A stretch of 53,394 bases of DNA from an uncultured euryarchaeote (GTDB lineage Archaea; Thermoplasmatota; Poseidoniia; Poseidoniales; Thalassarchaeaceae). This document shows positions 16,474 through 24,516 of this stretch, one piece after another. Position numbers and translations under genes: made by a program. Every line of letters starts with the position of its first letter. The stretch's first letter is position 1. The stretch is from NCBI GenBank assembly GCA_937876055.1, contig CALEIW010000242.1, positions 1 to 53,394 of the forward strand, given 5' to 3'. The notes under the pieces were generated by a model. The model was not told where the DNA came from, did not search any database, and was given only the letters and a program-made list of their open reading frames with translations.

Positions 16474-18324
16474 TTGAGTAGTCTAGCACGCGCGAAGCGC
16501 GTGTCTCGCACTACCACCAGCCTGCTATTGGCGCTGTTATTCACAGCTCCAATGTTGTCGGGCTGTTTTGGTGATGCGATAAAGATAGGAGATTCCTCGG
16601 ATTCAGAACATTGGCTTCCGCCTGTCGAGGAAAGAGAAAATCTAGTTTACGATAATAGTGATGTATTCAGCCGAGTATCTTGGAATGGAACATATGGAAT
16701 CGATATGGTTCGGTCGATCTATGTCTCTGTACCAGAAATCACAACCGCAGATGGAGGAGCAGGCGTAACAGGCGGCGCGGAGGTCCATCTCGGACTTTGG
16801 CTGCCTCAGATAGAAGGTTGCGATTACGATGCAACTGAACTTCCTGAGGAATGCAAAGTCCCCGTAATCGCTGAAATCGGTCCCTATTACGACGACGGAG
16901 ATGTGGATGCATTAACTCCTGCAGATCGACTAGGCCGCTTCCTGATTGAGAACTTCGTCCCACATGGATATGGAGTTGCCCAGGTTAGCGTATTTGGTAC
17001 CGGCAACTCAAATCATTGCATGGATCTAATGGGCCTAGATGAGCAGGAAGGTATACACGCCGCCGTCGAATATCTAGGGAGTGCCCCATTTTCGAATGGT
17101 GCTGTAGGAATAATCGGTAAATCCTACGACGGCTCAACTCCATGGGAGGCTGCAGCGATGGGTTCTGAATATCTGAAAACTATCGTTCCTATGTCCGGAC
17201 TTATTGGAGTACAGGACTTAATGTGGCGTAATGGTAGCATGGAAGCCAGAGGGGCCATTATGCACAACGGAGTATACGGCAGTTTTGGACTAGATGGAGA
17301 CTCAGGAGATATTGAAAATGCATGCGAAGGTTATGTCGAAGGCTACTATGCTGGACCATTAGCCTACGTTACAGGAGATAACTTGGCTTGGTTAGGTTCG
17401 GATTATTGGGAAGAACGGCACTTCCTTGAGCGAGCGATTCAAAATTACAAGGGTTCTGTATACATCATTCATGGTTTGCAAGATTGGAACGTAGACCCTC
17501 ACATGGCCTTCCCTGTACATCGTATGATGGAAGATGCCGGCTTCGAAGTAAAGGGGCTTTACGGTCAATGGGGGCACGATTACCCCGACCGAATGAGCGG
17601 TCATCAAGGGCTTTCAAGCGGCCGCGGTGGGGAAGCCTTCCCATTCACTTTGAGATGGGACTGGGCTGATGATTTACTGGAATGGTTCGATTACTATCTC
17701 TTGGAAAAAGGGCCACAGCCGAGATTGATTGCAGAGGTTCAGGACAATATGGGTGGCTGGAGGGTAGAAGAGACATATCCACCAGCCAATCAAGACTGGA
17801 TTCGATTCGGAATGGATGAATGCAATATAATCGGTGGAGGAGAGACAATTTCGTCTAGTTCATTCCTGAGAATCGAATGTCCAGAATTCGAAGAGGACAC
17901 TCGAATAGTAGGAACTCCAACTTTCCATGTAGATGCAACCGTATCCGCTTTCTCTACTAGTGGACATCTATTCGTCGAGATGGTTCAGGCTAGCAATGAC
18001 ATGCATCTCGGCCACGCGGTTATGGATCTTCGATTCCACGCTGGTGGCAAAGAGGGAGAAGTACTTGGGCCTGGAGAAACTGTCAATGCGAAGATGGAAT
18101 TCTTTGGAATGGATGTGTTGATTCCCGCGGGCGATGGTATTCATCTCATTATCACTCAAACTGGTGAGGACTACATTCCAAGCCCGGTATCTATGCAAGC
18201 GGTAACCGTTGGCGTAGGTGCGACCAGTATTCTTTCACTTTCAACTGTTGATCGCGGTTGCGATGATTTGTTCATGCCACCTATGATGACCGACCCCTAC
18301 CCTCAATGTGTTGTGGAGGATTAA
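16474..18324 (+). CDS. Lipoprotein serine peptidase/acyl hydrolase of the X-Pro dipeptidyl-peptidase (S15/CocE) family
   Basis: From TTG 16474 this is a 616-residue exported hydrolase. The N-terminus has Arg/Lys residues, a hydrophobic core (TSLLLALLFTAPM) and a lipobox LSGC with Cys31, so it should be lipid-anchored outside the membrane. The catalytic triad can be placed: Ser217 in IGKSYDGS, Asp341 in NVDPHMAF and His368 in QWGHDYPD. A C-terminal jelly-roll domain (FHVDATVSAFSTSGHLFVEMVQ) is typical of the S15 family. GTG 16501 is an alternative start inside a CACGCGC-GAA-GCGCGTG hairpin; the longer frame reaching back to 16264 overlaps the divergent gene and is not believed. The likely role is scavenging peptides or esters. 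Confidence 0.88.
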   Translation: MSSLARAKRVSRTTTSLLLALLFTAPMLSGCFGDAIKIGDSSDSEHWLPPVEERENLVYDNSDVFSRVSWNGTYGIDMVRSIYVSVPEITTADGGAGVTGGAEVHLGLWLPQIEGCDYDATELPEECKVPVIAEIGPYYDDGDVDALTPADRLGRFLIENFVPHGYGVAQVSVFGTGNSNHCMDLMGLDEQEGIHAAVEYLGSAPFSNGAVGIIGKSYDGSTPWEAAAMGSEYLKTIVPMSGLIGVQDLMWRNGSMEARGAIMHNGVYGSFGLDGDSGDIENACEGYVEGYYAGPLAYVTGDNLAWLGSDYWEERHFLERAIQNYKGSVYIIHGLQDWNVDPHMAFPVHRMMEDAGFEVKGLYGQWGHDYPDRMSGHQGLSSGRGGEAFPFTLRWDWADDLLEWFDYYLLEKGPQPRLIAEVQDNMGGWRVEETYPPANQDWIRFGMDECNIIGGGETISSSSFLRIECPEFEEDTRIVGTPTFHVDATVSAFSTSGHLFVEMVQASNDMHLGHAVMDLRFHAGGKEGEVLGPGETVNAKMEFFGMDVLIPAGDGIHLIITQTGEDYIPSPVSMQAVTVGVGATSILSLSTVDRGCDDLFMPPMMTDPYPQCVVED

Positions 18325-18328
18325 TCCA

Positions 18329-19876
18329 ATGGATTCCCCTTCCAGCAAGATCAATATCGCTGTTGCTGACCGCATTTTGTTACATCTTTGGGAACAGGAC
18401 CACCAGGCAGACCACTATTTGGTTAGCCGAGAAGTTACTAGACCTGGAATAGCTGAAATTTGTGCTCTCCATCCTCCTAATGTATCTCGAACTATGCGTG
18501 AATTGGCAACCGATGGAATGGTCAGTGAACATACTCGAGTAGTTCGAGGGGACGAGCGTAGACAGAAAACTTGGCAATTAACAGATGAAGGTCGAGAGCA
18601 GATACAACACCGATTACCTGAATTGCGGACCACCAATGTACTGCTACGAGAACGTAATGGCAACCTCCTAGAGGTGCGAGCGGATGAGGCGGGGTCACGC
18701 TTAGAGACAGGACTTACTCTGTTACAGGTATTGATGCACGCTCAGCACGAGGGGGTACTCAACTTCGGCGATATTCGATTTGGTGCAATCGTTCGAACCG
18801 ACCCGGAAGAATCGCCAGCACCTGGCTCACTAAGATTACTCTCTGGAGCTCATTCGACATATCACACACGACCGCCTGAAACTCGGACAGTTCATGGAAG
18901 GGATAGTGAGGTTGCTGTGCTAGACGAATGGTTCGCGGGTACAGCTGCTATGGCGGTCGTATCAGGAATTGCCGGATGTGGAAAAACCACCTTGACAAGC
19001 CATTGGCTCGAACAGGCTCTCGAGACCAATCCTGAACTCGATGTGATGTATTATCCGTGTCAGCCTTGGGATAGCAGTTTAGGCATCGCAACGAGTCTAC
19101 TACACAGGCTGAAAATAAGTTCCGAAGAAGTTAATCAAGACCCCTATGGGGTCTTGGATACCCTTCCAATGAAGCCAGGAGCGCACTTAGACCTCGATCA
19201 ATACCGCCGTCGCCTAATCGCTCACTTACTCGATGAAGAAGGTAAACGAGGAGAGAAAGAAAACAATCTACTAATCATACTTGATGATGTTCACAACCTA
19301 ACCTCCGATGGTAACTATTTGTTTGGGGCCCTCCTCCAAGTAGCAGAGTCAACAAATATGCGATTACTGCTTATATCGAGGACGAATTTAGCATTCTACG
19401 ATCGTCGAGATGTTCACACTCGAGAAAGGGTTGTTGAGCTCAGATTAACCGGTCTTTCACTGGAAGAAGTAGCCGAATGGATTGCTTCAATCAACCTACC
19501 ATCAGAAGCTCCGGCAGAAGAAATTCACAAGGCCACAGGAGGTCATCCTCTCGCTGTAGAACTTCTGGAACTATACGGCCAGACACTACACGACGATTGG
19601 CTTAGATTCCTAGATGAGGAAATTCTTGACGTCCTGCCTCAAGACCATCGAGAACTTCTTTCACTACTAGCAGTAGCAGACCGGCCAATTCCTTGGGAAA
19701 AATTGGCCTCAGCAGCAGGATACGATGGAAAGCCACCAGAAGCGCTGGTATCTCGAGGGTTAATGCTGGAACTTGAAAGTGGAATGTGGCTACATGAGGC
19801 CCTACGTTCTCGCTTGCTCAGAGAAGTTGGACAGCCGCTCGAAGAACGCGCAACAAAATTGAGAGAATCAGTATAA
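18329..19876 (+). CDS. Winged-helix STAND-type NTPase regulator
   Basis: This 515-residue protein combines an N-terminal winged helix (about residues 10-90: IAEICALHPPNVSRTMRELATDGMVSEHTR then a wing, WQLTDEGRE) with a STAND/AAA-type ATPase. The Walker A is SGIAGCGKTTLTSHW (about residue 215), the Walker B is NLLIILDDVHNL, and a sensor-like LLLISRTN and TGGHPLAVELLELYG (a GxP motif) follow. No sensor repeats follow, so it is a short form. Such proteins act as ligand- or ATP-gated transcription switches, or in some lineages as defence ATPases. GGAGGA lies 8 nt before the start, overlapping the end of the S15 peptidase gene, so the two are coupled. Confidence 0.85.
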   Translation: MDSPSSKINIAVADRILLHLWEQDHQADHYLVSREVTRPGIAEICALHPPNVSRTMRELATDGMVSEHTRVVRGDERRQKTWQLTDEGREQIQHRLPELRTTNVLLRERNGNLLEVRADEAGSRLETGLTLLQVLMHAQHEGVLNFGDIRFGAIVRTDPEESPAPGSLRLLSGAHSTYHTRPPETRTVHGRDSEVAVLDEWFAGTAAMAVVSGIAGCGKTTLTSHWLEQALETNPELDVMYYPCQPWDSSLGIATSLLHRLKISSEEVNQDPYGVLDTLPMKPGAHLDLDQYRRRLIAHLLDEEGKRGEKENNLLIILDDVHNLTSDGNYLFGALLQVAESTNMRLLLISRTNLAFYDRRDVHTRERVVELRLTGLSLEEVAEWIASINLPSEAPAEEIHKATGGHPLAVELLELYGQTLHDDWLRFLDEEILDVLPQDHRELLSLLAVADRPIPWEKLASAAGYDGKPPEALVSRGLMLELESGMWLHEALRSRLLREVGQPLEERATKLRESV

Positions 19877-20194
19877 TTATGCCATGTGTCGGTCAAGCCA
19901 TTGATCGAACATTGGTTTTGGCATAGCTCCAGCCTGCTGGTCTACCAACTGTCCGTTGTGGAATAGAAGTAAAGCCGGGATTCCACGAATACCGAATTTT
20001 CCAGCGGATAGGGGGTTGATGTCCGTGTTGACTTTGGCAATTGTCATCTCTCTCTCACCTGATAATTGCTCGAGGACTGGCGCAATCATCTTGCAAGGCC
20101 CACACCAAGGCGCCCAGAAGTCAACTAAGACCCATTCATCGCTCGCTGTTACAGCGTCAAAATCACCATCATTTGCCTCAATCAGCCTTCCCAT
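19877..20194 (-). CDS. trxA: Thioredoxin
   Basis: This 105-residue cytoplasmic thioredoxin has the WCGPC active site in LVDFWAPWCGPCKMIAPVLEQLS, the conserved KVNTDINP and the cis-Pro loop GIRGIPALLLFHNG. It is a general disulfide reductant. It is convergent and directly adjacent to the STAND gene, and divergent from rpe. The nearby BolA and CGFS glutaredoxin genes make this a small thiol/iron-sulfur neighbourhood. Confidence 0.95.
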   Translation of the reverse strand: MGRLIEANDGDFDAVTASDEWVLVDFWAPWCGPCKMIAPVLEQLSGEREMTIAKVNTDINPLSAGKFGIRGIPALLLFHNGQLVDQQAGAMPKPMFDQWLDRHMA

Positions 20195-20225
20195 TATGTC
20201 GCCCCATAGTTCGTGAGGATAGTGG

Positions 20226-20232
20226 TTTTATC
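20226..20232 (+). promoter_or_regulatory. TATA box for leaderless rpe
   Basis: TTTTATC is centred about 25 nt before the GTG at 20254. This fits a leaderless transcript and supports that unusual start codon. Confidence 0.45.
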
Positions 20233-20253
20233 AATGCTAGTATCTTAATTTGA

Positions 20254-20985
20254 GTGAGAACTGTTGAGAACCCCCTTCCACTCGGAAAGATTGAGGGGAG
20301 CATCATCGAAATCACTCCGAGCATTCTGACAGCGGATTTTTCTCGTCTTGGTGAGACATTAGAAGAAGCTGTAGACGCTGGAATAAATTGGATTCACATG
20401 GACGTAATGGACGGTAATTGGGTAGTTAACAAGACTATCACTTTCGGACCTGCACTAATTCGTTCAATTCGAGATAGACTCGGTCCGAATGTCTTTATCG
20501 ATTGCCACCTGATGATAACAAATGCAGAAGAAACATGGTCGCAGTACGTCGATGCGGGGGTAGATTTAGTCATCGCTCACATCGAAGCTATCGAGGACCC
20601 AGCCGCACTAATCTCTTCTATACAAGAGGCTGGTTGTCAGGCAGGTTTAGTCCTAAATCCAGATACTCCAACGAATTCAATCCTACCATATCTCTCAGAT
20701 TTAGACCTAATATTGGTGATGTCGGTAGTTCCTGGAAAGGGCGGCCAATCTTTCATGCCAGAGGTTGAACCCAAGGTGCGAGAATTCCGTAGCGCAATTG
20801 ACGAGCAAATCAATAATGGGGGAAGAGCGACCAAATTGATGATTGATGGCGGTATCAAGCACCACAACTCCGCGATGGTTTCAGAGTGGGGGATAGATGT
20901 GGCAGTCGTTGGAAGTGGCCTCATCAATGACAAAGCCAGTATCGCTGATAATCTCGCAGAAATCAATTCCGCCTTGGGCCTTTGA
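20254..20985 (+). CDS. rpe: Ribulose-phosphate 3-epimerase
   Basis: This 243-residue TIM-barrel enzyme interconverts ribulose 5-phosphate and xylulose 5-phosphate. Motifs are ITPSILTADFSRLGE, IHMDVMDGNWV (metal-binding His and Asp), IDCHLMITNAE, LVMSVVPGKGGQSFMPEV and KLMIDGGIKHHN, followed by the phosphate loop VVGSGL. It is slightly longer than usual at the N-terminus (about 18 residues before the conserved start). No in-frame ATG occurs there, so GTG 20254 is used with a TATA box about 25 nt upstream. Together with the bacterial-type central-carbon genes nearby, it suggests a non-oxidative pentose phosphate route. Confidence 0.93.
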   Translation: MRTVENPLPLGKIEGSIIEITPSILTADFSRLGETLEEAVDAGINWIHMDVMDGNWVVNKTITFGPALIRSIRDRLGPNVFIDCHLMITNAEETWSQYVDAGVDLVIAHIEAIEDPAALISSIQEAGCQAGLVLNPDTPTNSILPYLSDLDLILVMSVVPGKGGQSFMPEVEPKVREFRSAIDEQINNGGRATKLMIDGGIKHHNSAMVSEWGIDVAVVGSGLINDKASIADNLAEINSALGL

Positions 20986-21036
20986 TTGGTTCCCGCGCGC
21001 GAGCATTTTAATCACAGCGGCCCGAGCAGGTGATTG

Positions 21037-21363
21037 ATGGTCACGGAGCAGTGGGTGGTTGAGGAAGTTCTGAAGGTAGTTCCAGATGCTACTGTAGAAG
21101 CCAAGGACTTGCATGGAAGCGGCGACCACTTCCATGTTCGGGTTATATCGAAGAGTTACGAGGGAGTTCGTCCATTACAGAGACAGCGACCTATACTAAG
21201 CCACTTCAAGCCCTTTATCGCGCAAAATACCGTACACGCCTTGGATTTGAAATGCATGACACCCGAACAGGCAGAGAAGTCGGGAGACACATCTTTCGAC
21301 CCCCATGGTGAAAAAGAAATGCAATTCTTTGGAGTGCACATCCGCCGACCAGATCAGGAGTGA
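21037..21363 (+). CDS. bolA: BolA family protein
   Basis: This 108-residue protein has the BolA fold pattern: ATVEAKDLHGSGDHFHVRVISKSYEGVRPLQRQRPI, a middle helix and VHALDLKCMTPEQ. The GSGDHFHV..SxxFxGxxxxxRH region is the family core. BolA proteins pair with CGFS monothiol glutaredoxins to handle 2Fe-2S clusters, and the next gene here is such a glutaredoxin, 4 nt downstream. The start at 21037 is preceded by AGGTGATT, a good archaeal ribosome site. The C-terminal 25 residues (SFDPHGEKEMQFFGVHIRR) are a lineage addition. Confidence 0.87.
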   Translation: MVTEQWVVEEVLKVVPDATVEAKDLHGSGDHFHVRVISKSYEGVRPLQRQRPILSHFKPFIAQNTVHALDLKCMTPEQAEKSGDTSFDPHGEKEMQFFGVHIRRPDQE

Positions 21364-21367
21364 TAGA

Positions 21368-21700
21368 ATGAGTTTCAATTGGACCCCAGACGAACTAAAT
21401 GCCCTAGTAAATGAACACCGAATAGTTCTCTTCATGAAGGGAACACCAGAACAACCACAATGCGGATTTAGCAATAGAGCTGCAACGGTTTTGAATCAGC
21501 TTGGCGAACCATTCGCAAGCGTAAATGTACTCGCCGATCCAAGGGCCATTCCGTCCGTCTGCACTTGGGCCGACTTCCCAACAATGCCTCAAGTATACAT
21601 TCACGGAGAACTCATTGGCGGCTCTGATATCGCACTCGAAATGTTCCAATCTGGAGAACTTCAACAAATGATTGCCGACGGCGACGCAAATTCCGAGTGA
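21368..21700 (+). CDS. grxD: Monothiol (CGFS) glutaredoxin, Grx4/GrxD-like
   Basis: This 110-residue protein has the CGFS site (PEQPQCGFSNRAATVLNQLG), KGTP before it, and WADFPTMPQVYIHGELIGGSDIALEMFQSGEL. All of these are typical of the Grx4/Grx5 family that binds a 2Fe-2S cluster with glutathione or an equivalent thiol. The start at 21368 follows GGAGTGAT, which overlaps the bolA stop codon. An upstream in-frame ATG at 21305 lies inside bolA and adds non-conserved residues. The bolA-grxD pair is known mainly from bacteria and eukaryotes, so lateral gain is likely. Confidence 0.92.
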   Translation: MSFNWTPDELNALVNEHRIVLFMKGTPEQPQCGFSNRAATVLNQLGEPFASVNVLADPRAIPSVCTWADFPTMPQVYIHGELIGGSDIALEMFQSGELQQMIADGDANSE

Positions 21701-21709
21701 GGGGATTAG

Positions 21710-22642
21710 ATGGCGACGGCGGAAGACCGTCGCACTATGATTATCGCACTCGCAGGTGCGACGGCGATTTCATTCGCCCCTCTTCTGTATATTCGCTCTG
21801 ATACGACAGCATTAACTGGTGCATTCTATCGAATGTTCTACGCTCTTGCTATTTTGGGAGTATTAGTATTGTTATCCAAAAAGGAAGACGCTAGAGATAA
21901 AAATTCTCGATGGCTTGCCTTTGGAGCGGGTATTCTACTCGCAATCGATTTCGCAGGTTATCACAGTGCAATAGACTACATAGGCAGTGGGATTGCAACA
22001 ATGATTGGTAACTCTCAGGTAATTATCGTCACATTGGCGAGTTGGTGGCTATTTGGCGAACGCCCAAATCGATTCATTCTTCTTTCATTACCGATGGTAA
22101 TGCTCGGATTATTACTTATCTCTGGAATATGGGACGACGAGCCCTTTGGTGATGATCCGGTAAAGGGCGTAATCGGAGGAATGGTAGCAGCAGTGTTTTA
22201 TTCCTCCTTCTTGATCGCTTATCGCCAATCGAATAGGATTGCAGCGCCAGCAGTAAATGCACAATTCGACGCTACCGCCGGAGCAACTCTCGGAATTCTA
22301 ATCATAGGCACTATACCTCCAACCTCCCTAGGAATCGAAGCTATCGATCATTCAATCACCTGGCCAAATCATGGCTGGTTGCTATTACTAGCAATATTAT
22401 GCCAAGTGATCGGTTGGATTGCTATTACCTACGCTCTCCCTAGACTTCCGGCCGCCCATACCTCTTTCGCAGTGCTATTGCAACCGGTGCTGACCATCAT
22501 TTGGGGTGTGATCATACTCAATGAATCACCCTCATTACAACAATCCGCAGGAATGGTACTAATTTTCTCTGCAATCGTCGCAGTTACACTGTTTGGGGCG
22601 GCTGAGGAATCAATCCCCTCTACAGCCAATTTAGAAACCTGA
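21710..22642 (+). CDS. EamA/DMT superfamily transporter
   Basis: This 310-residue protein with about ten membrane segments is arranged as two EamA halves (residues about 10-135 and 150-295). Typical features are an N-terminal ATAISFAPLLYIRS...TALTGAFYRMFYA and a middle SAIDYIGSGIATMIGNSQVIIVTLASWWLFGERPN. The second half has PAAHTSFAVLLQPVLTIIWGVIILNESPS. Substrates of this family include amino acids and metabolites, and nothing here fixes one. It starts 9 nt after grxD and is probably cotranscribed. Confidence 0.9.
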   Translation: MATAEDRRTMIIALAGATAISFAPLLYIRSDTTALTGAFYRMFYALAILGVLVLLSKKEDARDKNSRWLAFGAGILLAIDFAGYHSAIDYIGSGIATMIGNSQVIIVTLASWWLFGERPNRFILLSLPMVMLGLLLISGIWDDEPFGDDPVKGVIGGMVAAVFYSSFLIAYRQSNRIAAPAVNAQFDATAGATLGILIIGTIPPTSLGIEAIDHSITWPNHGWLLLLAILCQVIGWIAITYALPRLPAAHTSFAVLLQPVLTIIWGVIILNESPSLQQSAGMVLIFSAIVAVTLFGAAEESIPSTANLET

Positions 22643-22643
22643 A

Positions 22644-22821
22644 GCCTCGGAGAAAGCCTCCGCGTACCCCGAAAAGGTGTACAGGGCGAGAGACACTAGC
22701 GAGGGGATGGGATGCACTCAGCGAGAACCTCAACGGCCCCGTACGGCGGGAGTTCGGGGCAGACGATAGATAATCGTTGTGCGAATTAGGCCTCTAAACC
22801 CCAATAACGCTATACTGAGGC
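22644..22821 (+). ncRNA. Candidate structured non-coding RNA (about 180 nt, family not recognised)
   Basis: This GC-rich stretch follows the transporter gene and has no frame worth calling. It is closed by GCCTC 22644-22648 / GAGGC 22817-22821. Inside are CGGAG-AAAGC-CTCCG (22648-22662), GTACCCC-GAAAA-GGTGTAC (22664-22682), GCCCCG/CGGGGC (22736-22741/22755-22760) and ACGAT-AGATA-ATCGT (22763-22777). GCGAG occurs three times (22686, 22699, 22721). A stretch near 22711-22737 (GATGCACTCAGCGAGAAC...ACGGC) recalls conserved region II of archaeal RNase P RNA. However, the expected CR-I and CR-V blocks and P2-P3 are not clear, and the length is too short for the usual type. The strand is set by the GAAAA and AAAGC loops and is less certain than the structure. 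Confidence 0.5.
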
Positions 22822-22856
22822 GTAGTTTAATGATTTCACCAATATATTTGATTTCT

Positions 22857-22875
22857 ATTCTTGATTGTCAAGAAT
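22857..22875. terminator. Hairpin between the structured RNA and map
   Basis: ATTCTTGA 22857-22864 pairs perfectly with TCAAGAAT 22868-22875 around a TTG loop, in AT-rich sequence. It lies between a plus-strand RNA and the minus-strand map gene, so it can act as a shared terminator. Confidence 0.5.
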
Positions 22876-22883
22876 TAACAAAA

Positions 22884-23897
22884 TCATTCGACGGTAAGTA
22901 CCTCTGGCCCACCTTCTGTAATCCAAACAGTGTGCTCATATTGGCCCACTAGGCCACGGTCTTCGCAACGTAGTGCAGTGTATGTTTCGAGGAATCTAAT
23001 TGAGATTAATTTCTTCACTAGAGCATTCCATTTCTTACGAAGAATTTCTTCCTCCTCTCCTGGGAATGGCTTCTCTAGAAGAGGATAGGCCCATCGTTCT
23101 GCAAATGGAAGTGTATGGTAGCGTTCTTCGATGTACCTCGCCATTGTTGCACCGATCGGTTTGAGTTTATTTTTCGCCATCGCCTTGCGTATTGTTATAT
23201 TTCCTGTAACTCTGTAAATATTACTGGAATTACTTGGAGGTATATTCTCAACCATTCCTGATTTACCTGTTGTGTTAAACGGCTCAACTGCATATATCGA
23301 ACCCAATTCTACGCCACCCTTGAATCCTGGATTATCTGCTCCACAAGCGTGAGCAGGAATCGATGTCCCAGCATGTAGATTCCAACGGGTCAATTCATGC
23401 CCGCATAGGTTGCGAATAGGTTCGAATCCTGCGTCTTTGTGAACCTGTTCCGCAGCGGCACCAATTTCATGCCATGGAGTTCCAGGATGCATCTTCTCAA
23501 TCGACGCATCCCTTGCTTCCTTTGCGGCCTTAATCTGCTCTGTATGCTTGCCTCCATTTCCGACTTCAATAGTCATAGCATTGTCGGCAATCGCTCCGGC
23601 AACATGGACTCCAACATCGAGCTTTACAAGGTCGCCTTTCTGGAAAACCATCTCTCCTTCCCAACCATCAGGGGCGGTCAGTCGATGGTCACTTGTGTAA
23701 TGGGCGGCGATATCATTGACAGAAATAGTCACAGGGAATGCAGGAGTGCCTCCATGCCTTCGGATGAACCGCTCTGCCGAATCAATGACTTCGTCCCAAG
23801 CCTTGCCTGCGACTATCTCTCCTTTGATTCCCTCAAGGGTTCTTCGAGCTACATGACCCGCGTCTCGCCATTGTTTCAGATCCGACTCTTCCACCAT
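22884..23897 (-). CDS. map: Methionine aminopeptidase, type II
   Basis: This 337-residue pita-bread enzyme removes N-terminal methionine. The five metal ligands can be placed: Asp in LVKLDVGVHVAG, Asp in AIADNAMTIEV, His in LCGHELTRWNLHAG, Glu in YAVEPFNTTG and Glu in QYEHTVWITEGG (the last motif is altered around the usual FEHT). It lacks the N-terminal zinc finger of type I and carries the helical insertion of type II, as expected for an archaeon. It overlaps the upstream Sua5 gene by 22 nt. Confidence 0.94.
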   Translation of the reverse strand: MVEESDLKQWRDAGHVARRTLEGIKGEIVAGKAWDEVIDSAERFIRRHGGTPAFPVTISVNDIAAHYTSDHRLTAPDGWEGEMVFQKGDLVKLDVGVHVAGAIADNAMTIEVGNGGKHTEQIKAAKEARDASIEKMHPGTPWHEIGAAAEQVHKDAGFEPIRNLCGHELTRWNLHAGTSIPAHACGADNPGFKGGVELGSIYAVEPFNTTGKSGMVENIPPSNSSNIYRVTGNITIRKAMAKNKLKPIGATMARYIEERYHTLPFAERWAYPLLEKPFPGEEEEILRKKWNALVKKLISIRFLETYTALRCEDRGLVGQYEHTVWITEGGPEVLTVE

Positions 23898-24502
23898 AAC
23901 ATAACCTCCTCAGTAGCAACTATTCCCTGTCTCAGCACCTCTATGCTCGCGTTATCGGATGCATCACAGACCGAATACCACGCTATCAAAGTACTGGGTG
24001 AGCCTCCGGGGGTATTTCCTTTCACTAAACCGACTTTATGGCCAGCATTTTGTAGGGTTTCTACGGCATCAGGGCAATTGGATTCCGGCTCGGTACCACT
24101 AATGTTTGCAGAGGTCGCTGTAAGTGGTCCTGTGGCTCTTAGTAGTGCTTTTGCGACAGGGTGAGCGACTACTCGGATAGCAATTTTATCTGCCCCGAGC
24201 CGTCTATCAAGAGTCTTCTTTGCTGGAAGTACCAAAGTTAGAGAACCCTCTGGAAATGAAGCCAATAAGTCAGGAATGTCATCGGTTAACTCGACCAAGT
24301 TTGAGGCCTGTTCTAAATCGGCCACACCAATACTTACAGGCATATGCGCAGGTCTGTTTTTGATTGCATACAAACCATCCAGAGCGGTACTTGTTGGCAG
24401 GCAACCCAGAGCCGGTTGGGTTGAGGTGGGGTAGACAATACAACCCTCGGCGGCAACAATAGATAGAGCCTCAGAATTGATAATTTCAGAGTCTTCAGCC
24501 AA
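23876..24502 (-). CDS. L-threonylcarbamoyladenylate synthase (Sua5/YrdC domain)
   Basis: This 208-residue YrdC-domain protein would make threonylcarbamoyl-AMP for the t6A modification of tRNAs that read ANN codons. Motifs are IVYPTSTQPALGCLP (family YPTETVYGLG, here altered), YAIKNRPAHMPVSIGV (K.R...P), LTLVLPAKK, IAIRVVAHPVAKALL and TATSANISG. The altered YPT.T motif is worth noting, but the fold signature is intact. It lacks the C-terminal Sua5 domain. It overlaps map by 22 nt, so the two are translationally coupled. Confidence 0.88.
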   Translation of the reverse strand: MAEDSEIINSEALSIVAAEGCIVYPTSTQPALGCLPTSTALDGLYAIKNRPAHMPVSIGVADLEQASNLVELTDDIPDLLASFPEGSLTLVLPAKKTLDRRLGADKIAIRVVAHPVAKALLRATGPLTATSANISGTEPESNCPDAVETLQNAGHKVGLVKGNTPGGSPSTLIAWYSVCDASDNASIEVLRQGIVATEEVMLWWKSRI

Positions 24503-24516
24503 ACTTTAGACCCTCC

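Noticed and set aside
22644..22821. Call as a standard archaeal RNase P RNA
   Set aside because: One block resembles conserved region II, but P2-P3 and the usual CR-I and CR-V sequences are not clear and the length is too short. It is left as an unassigned RNA.
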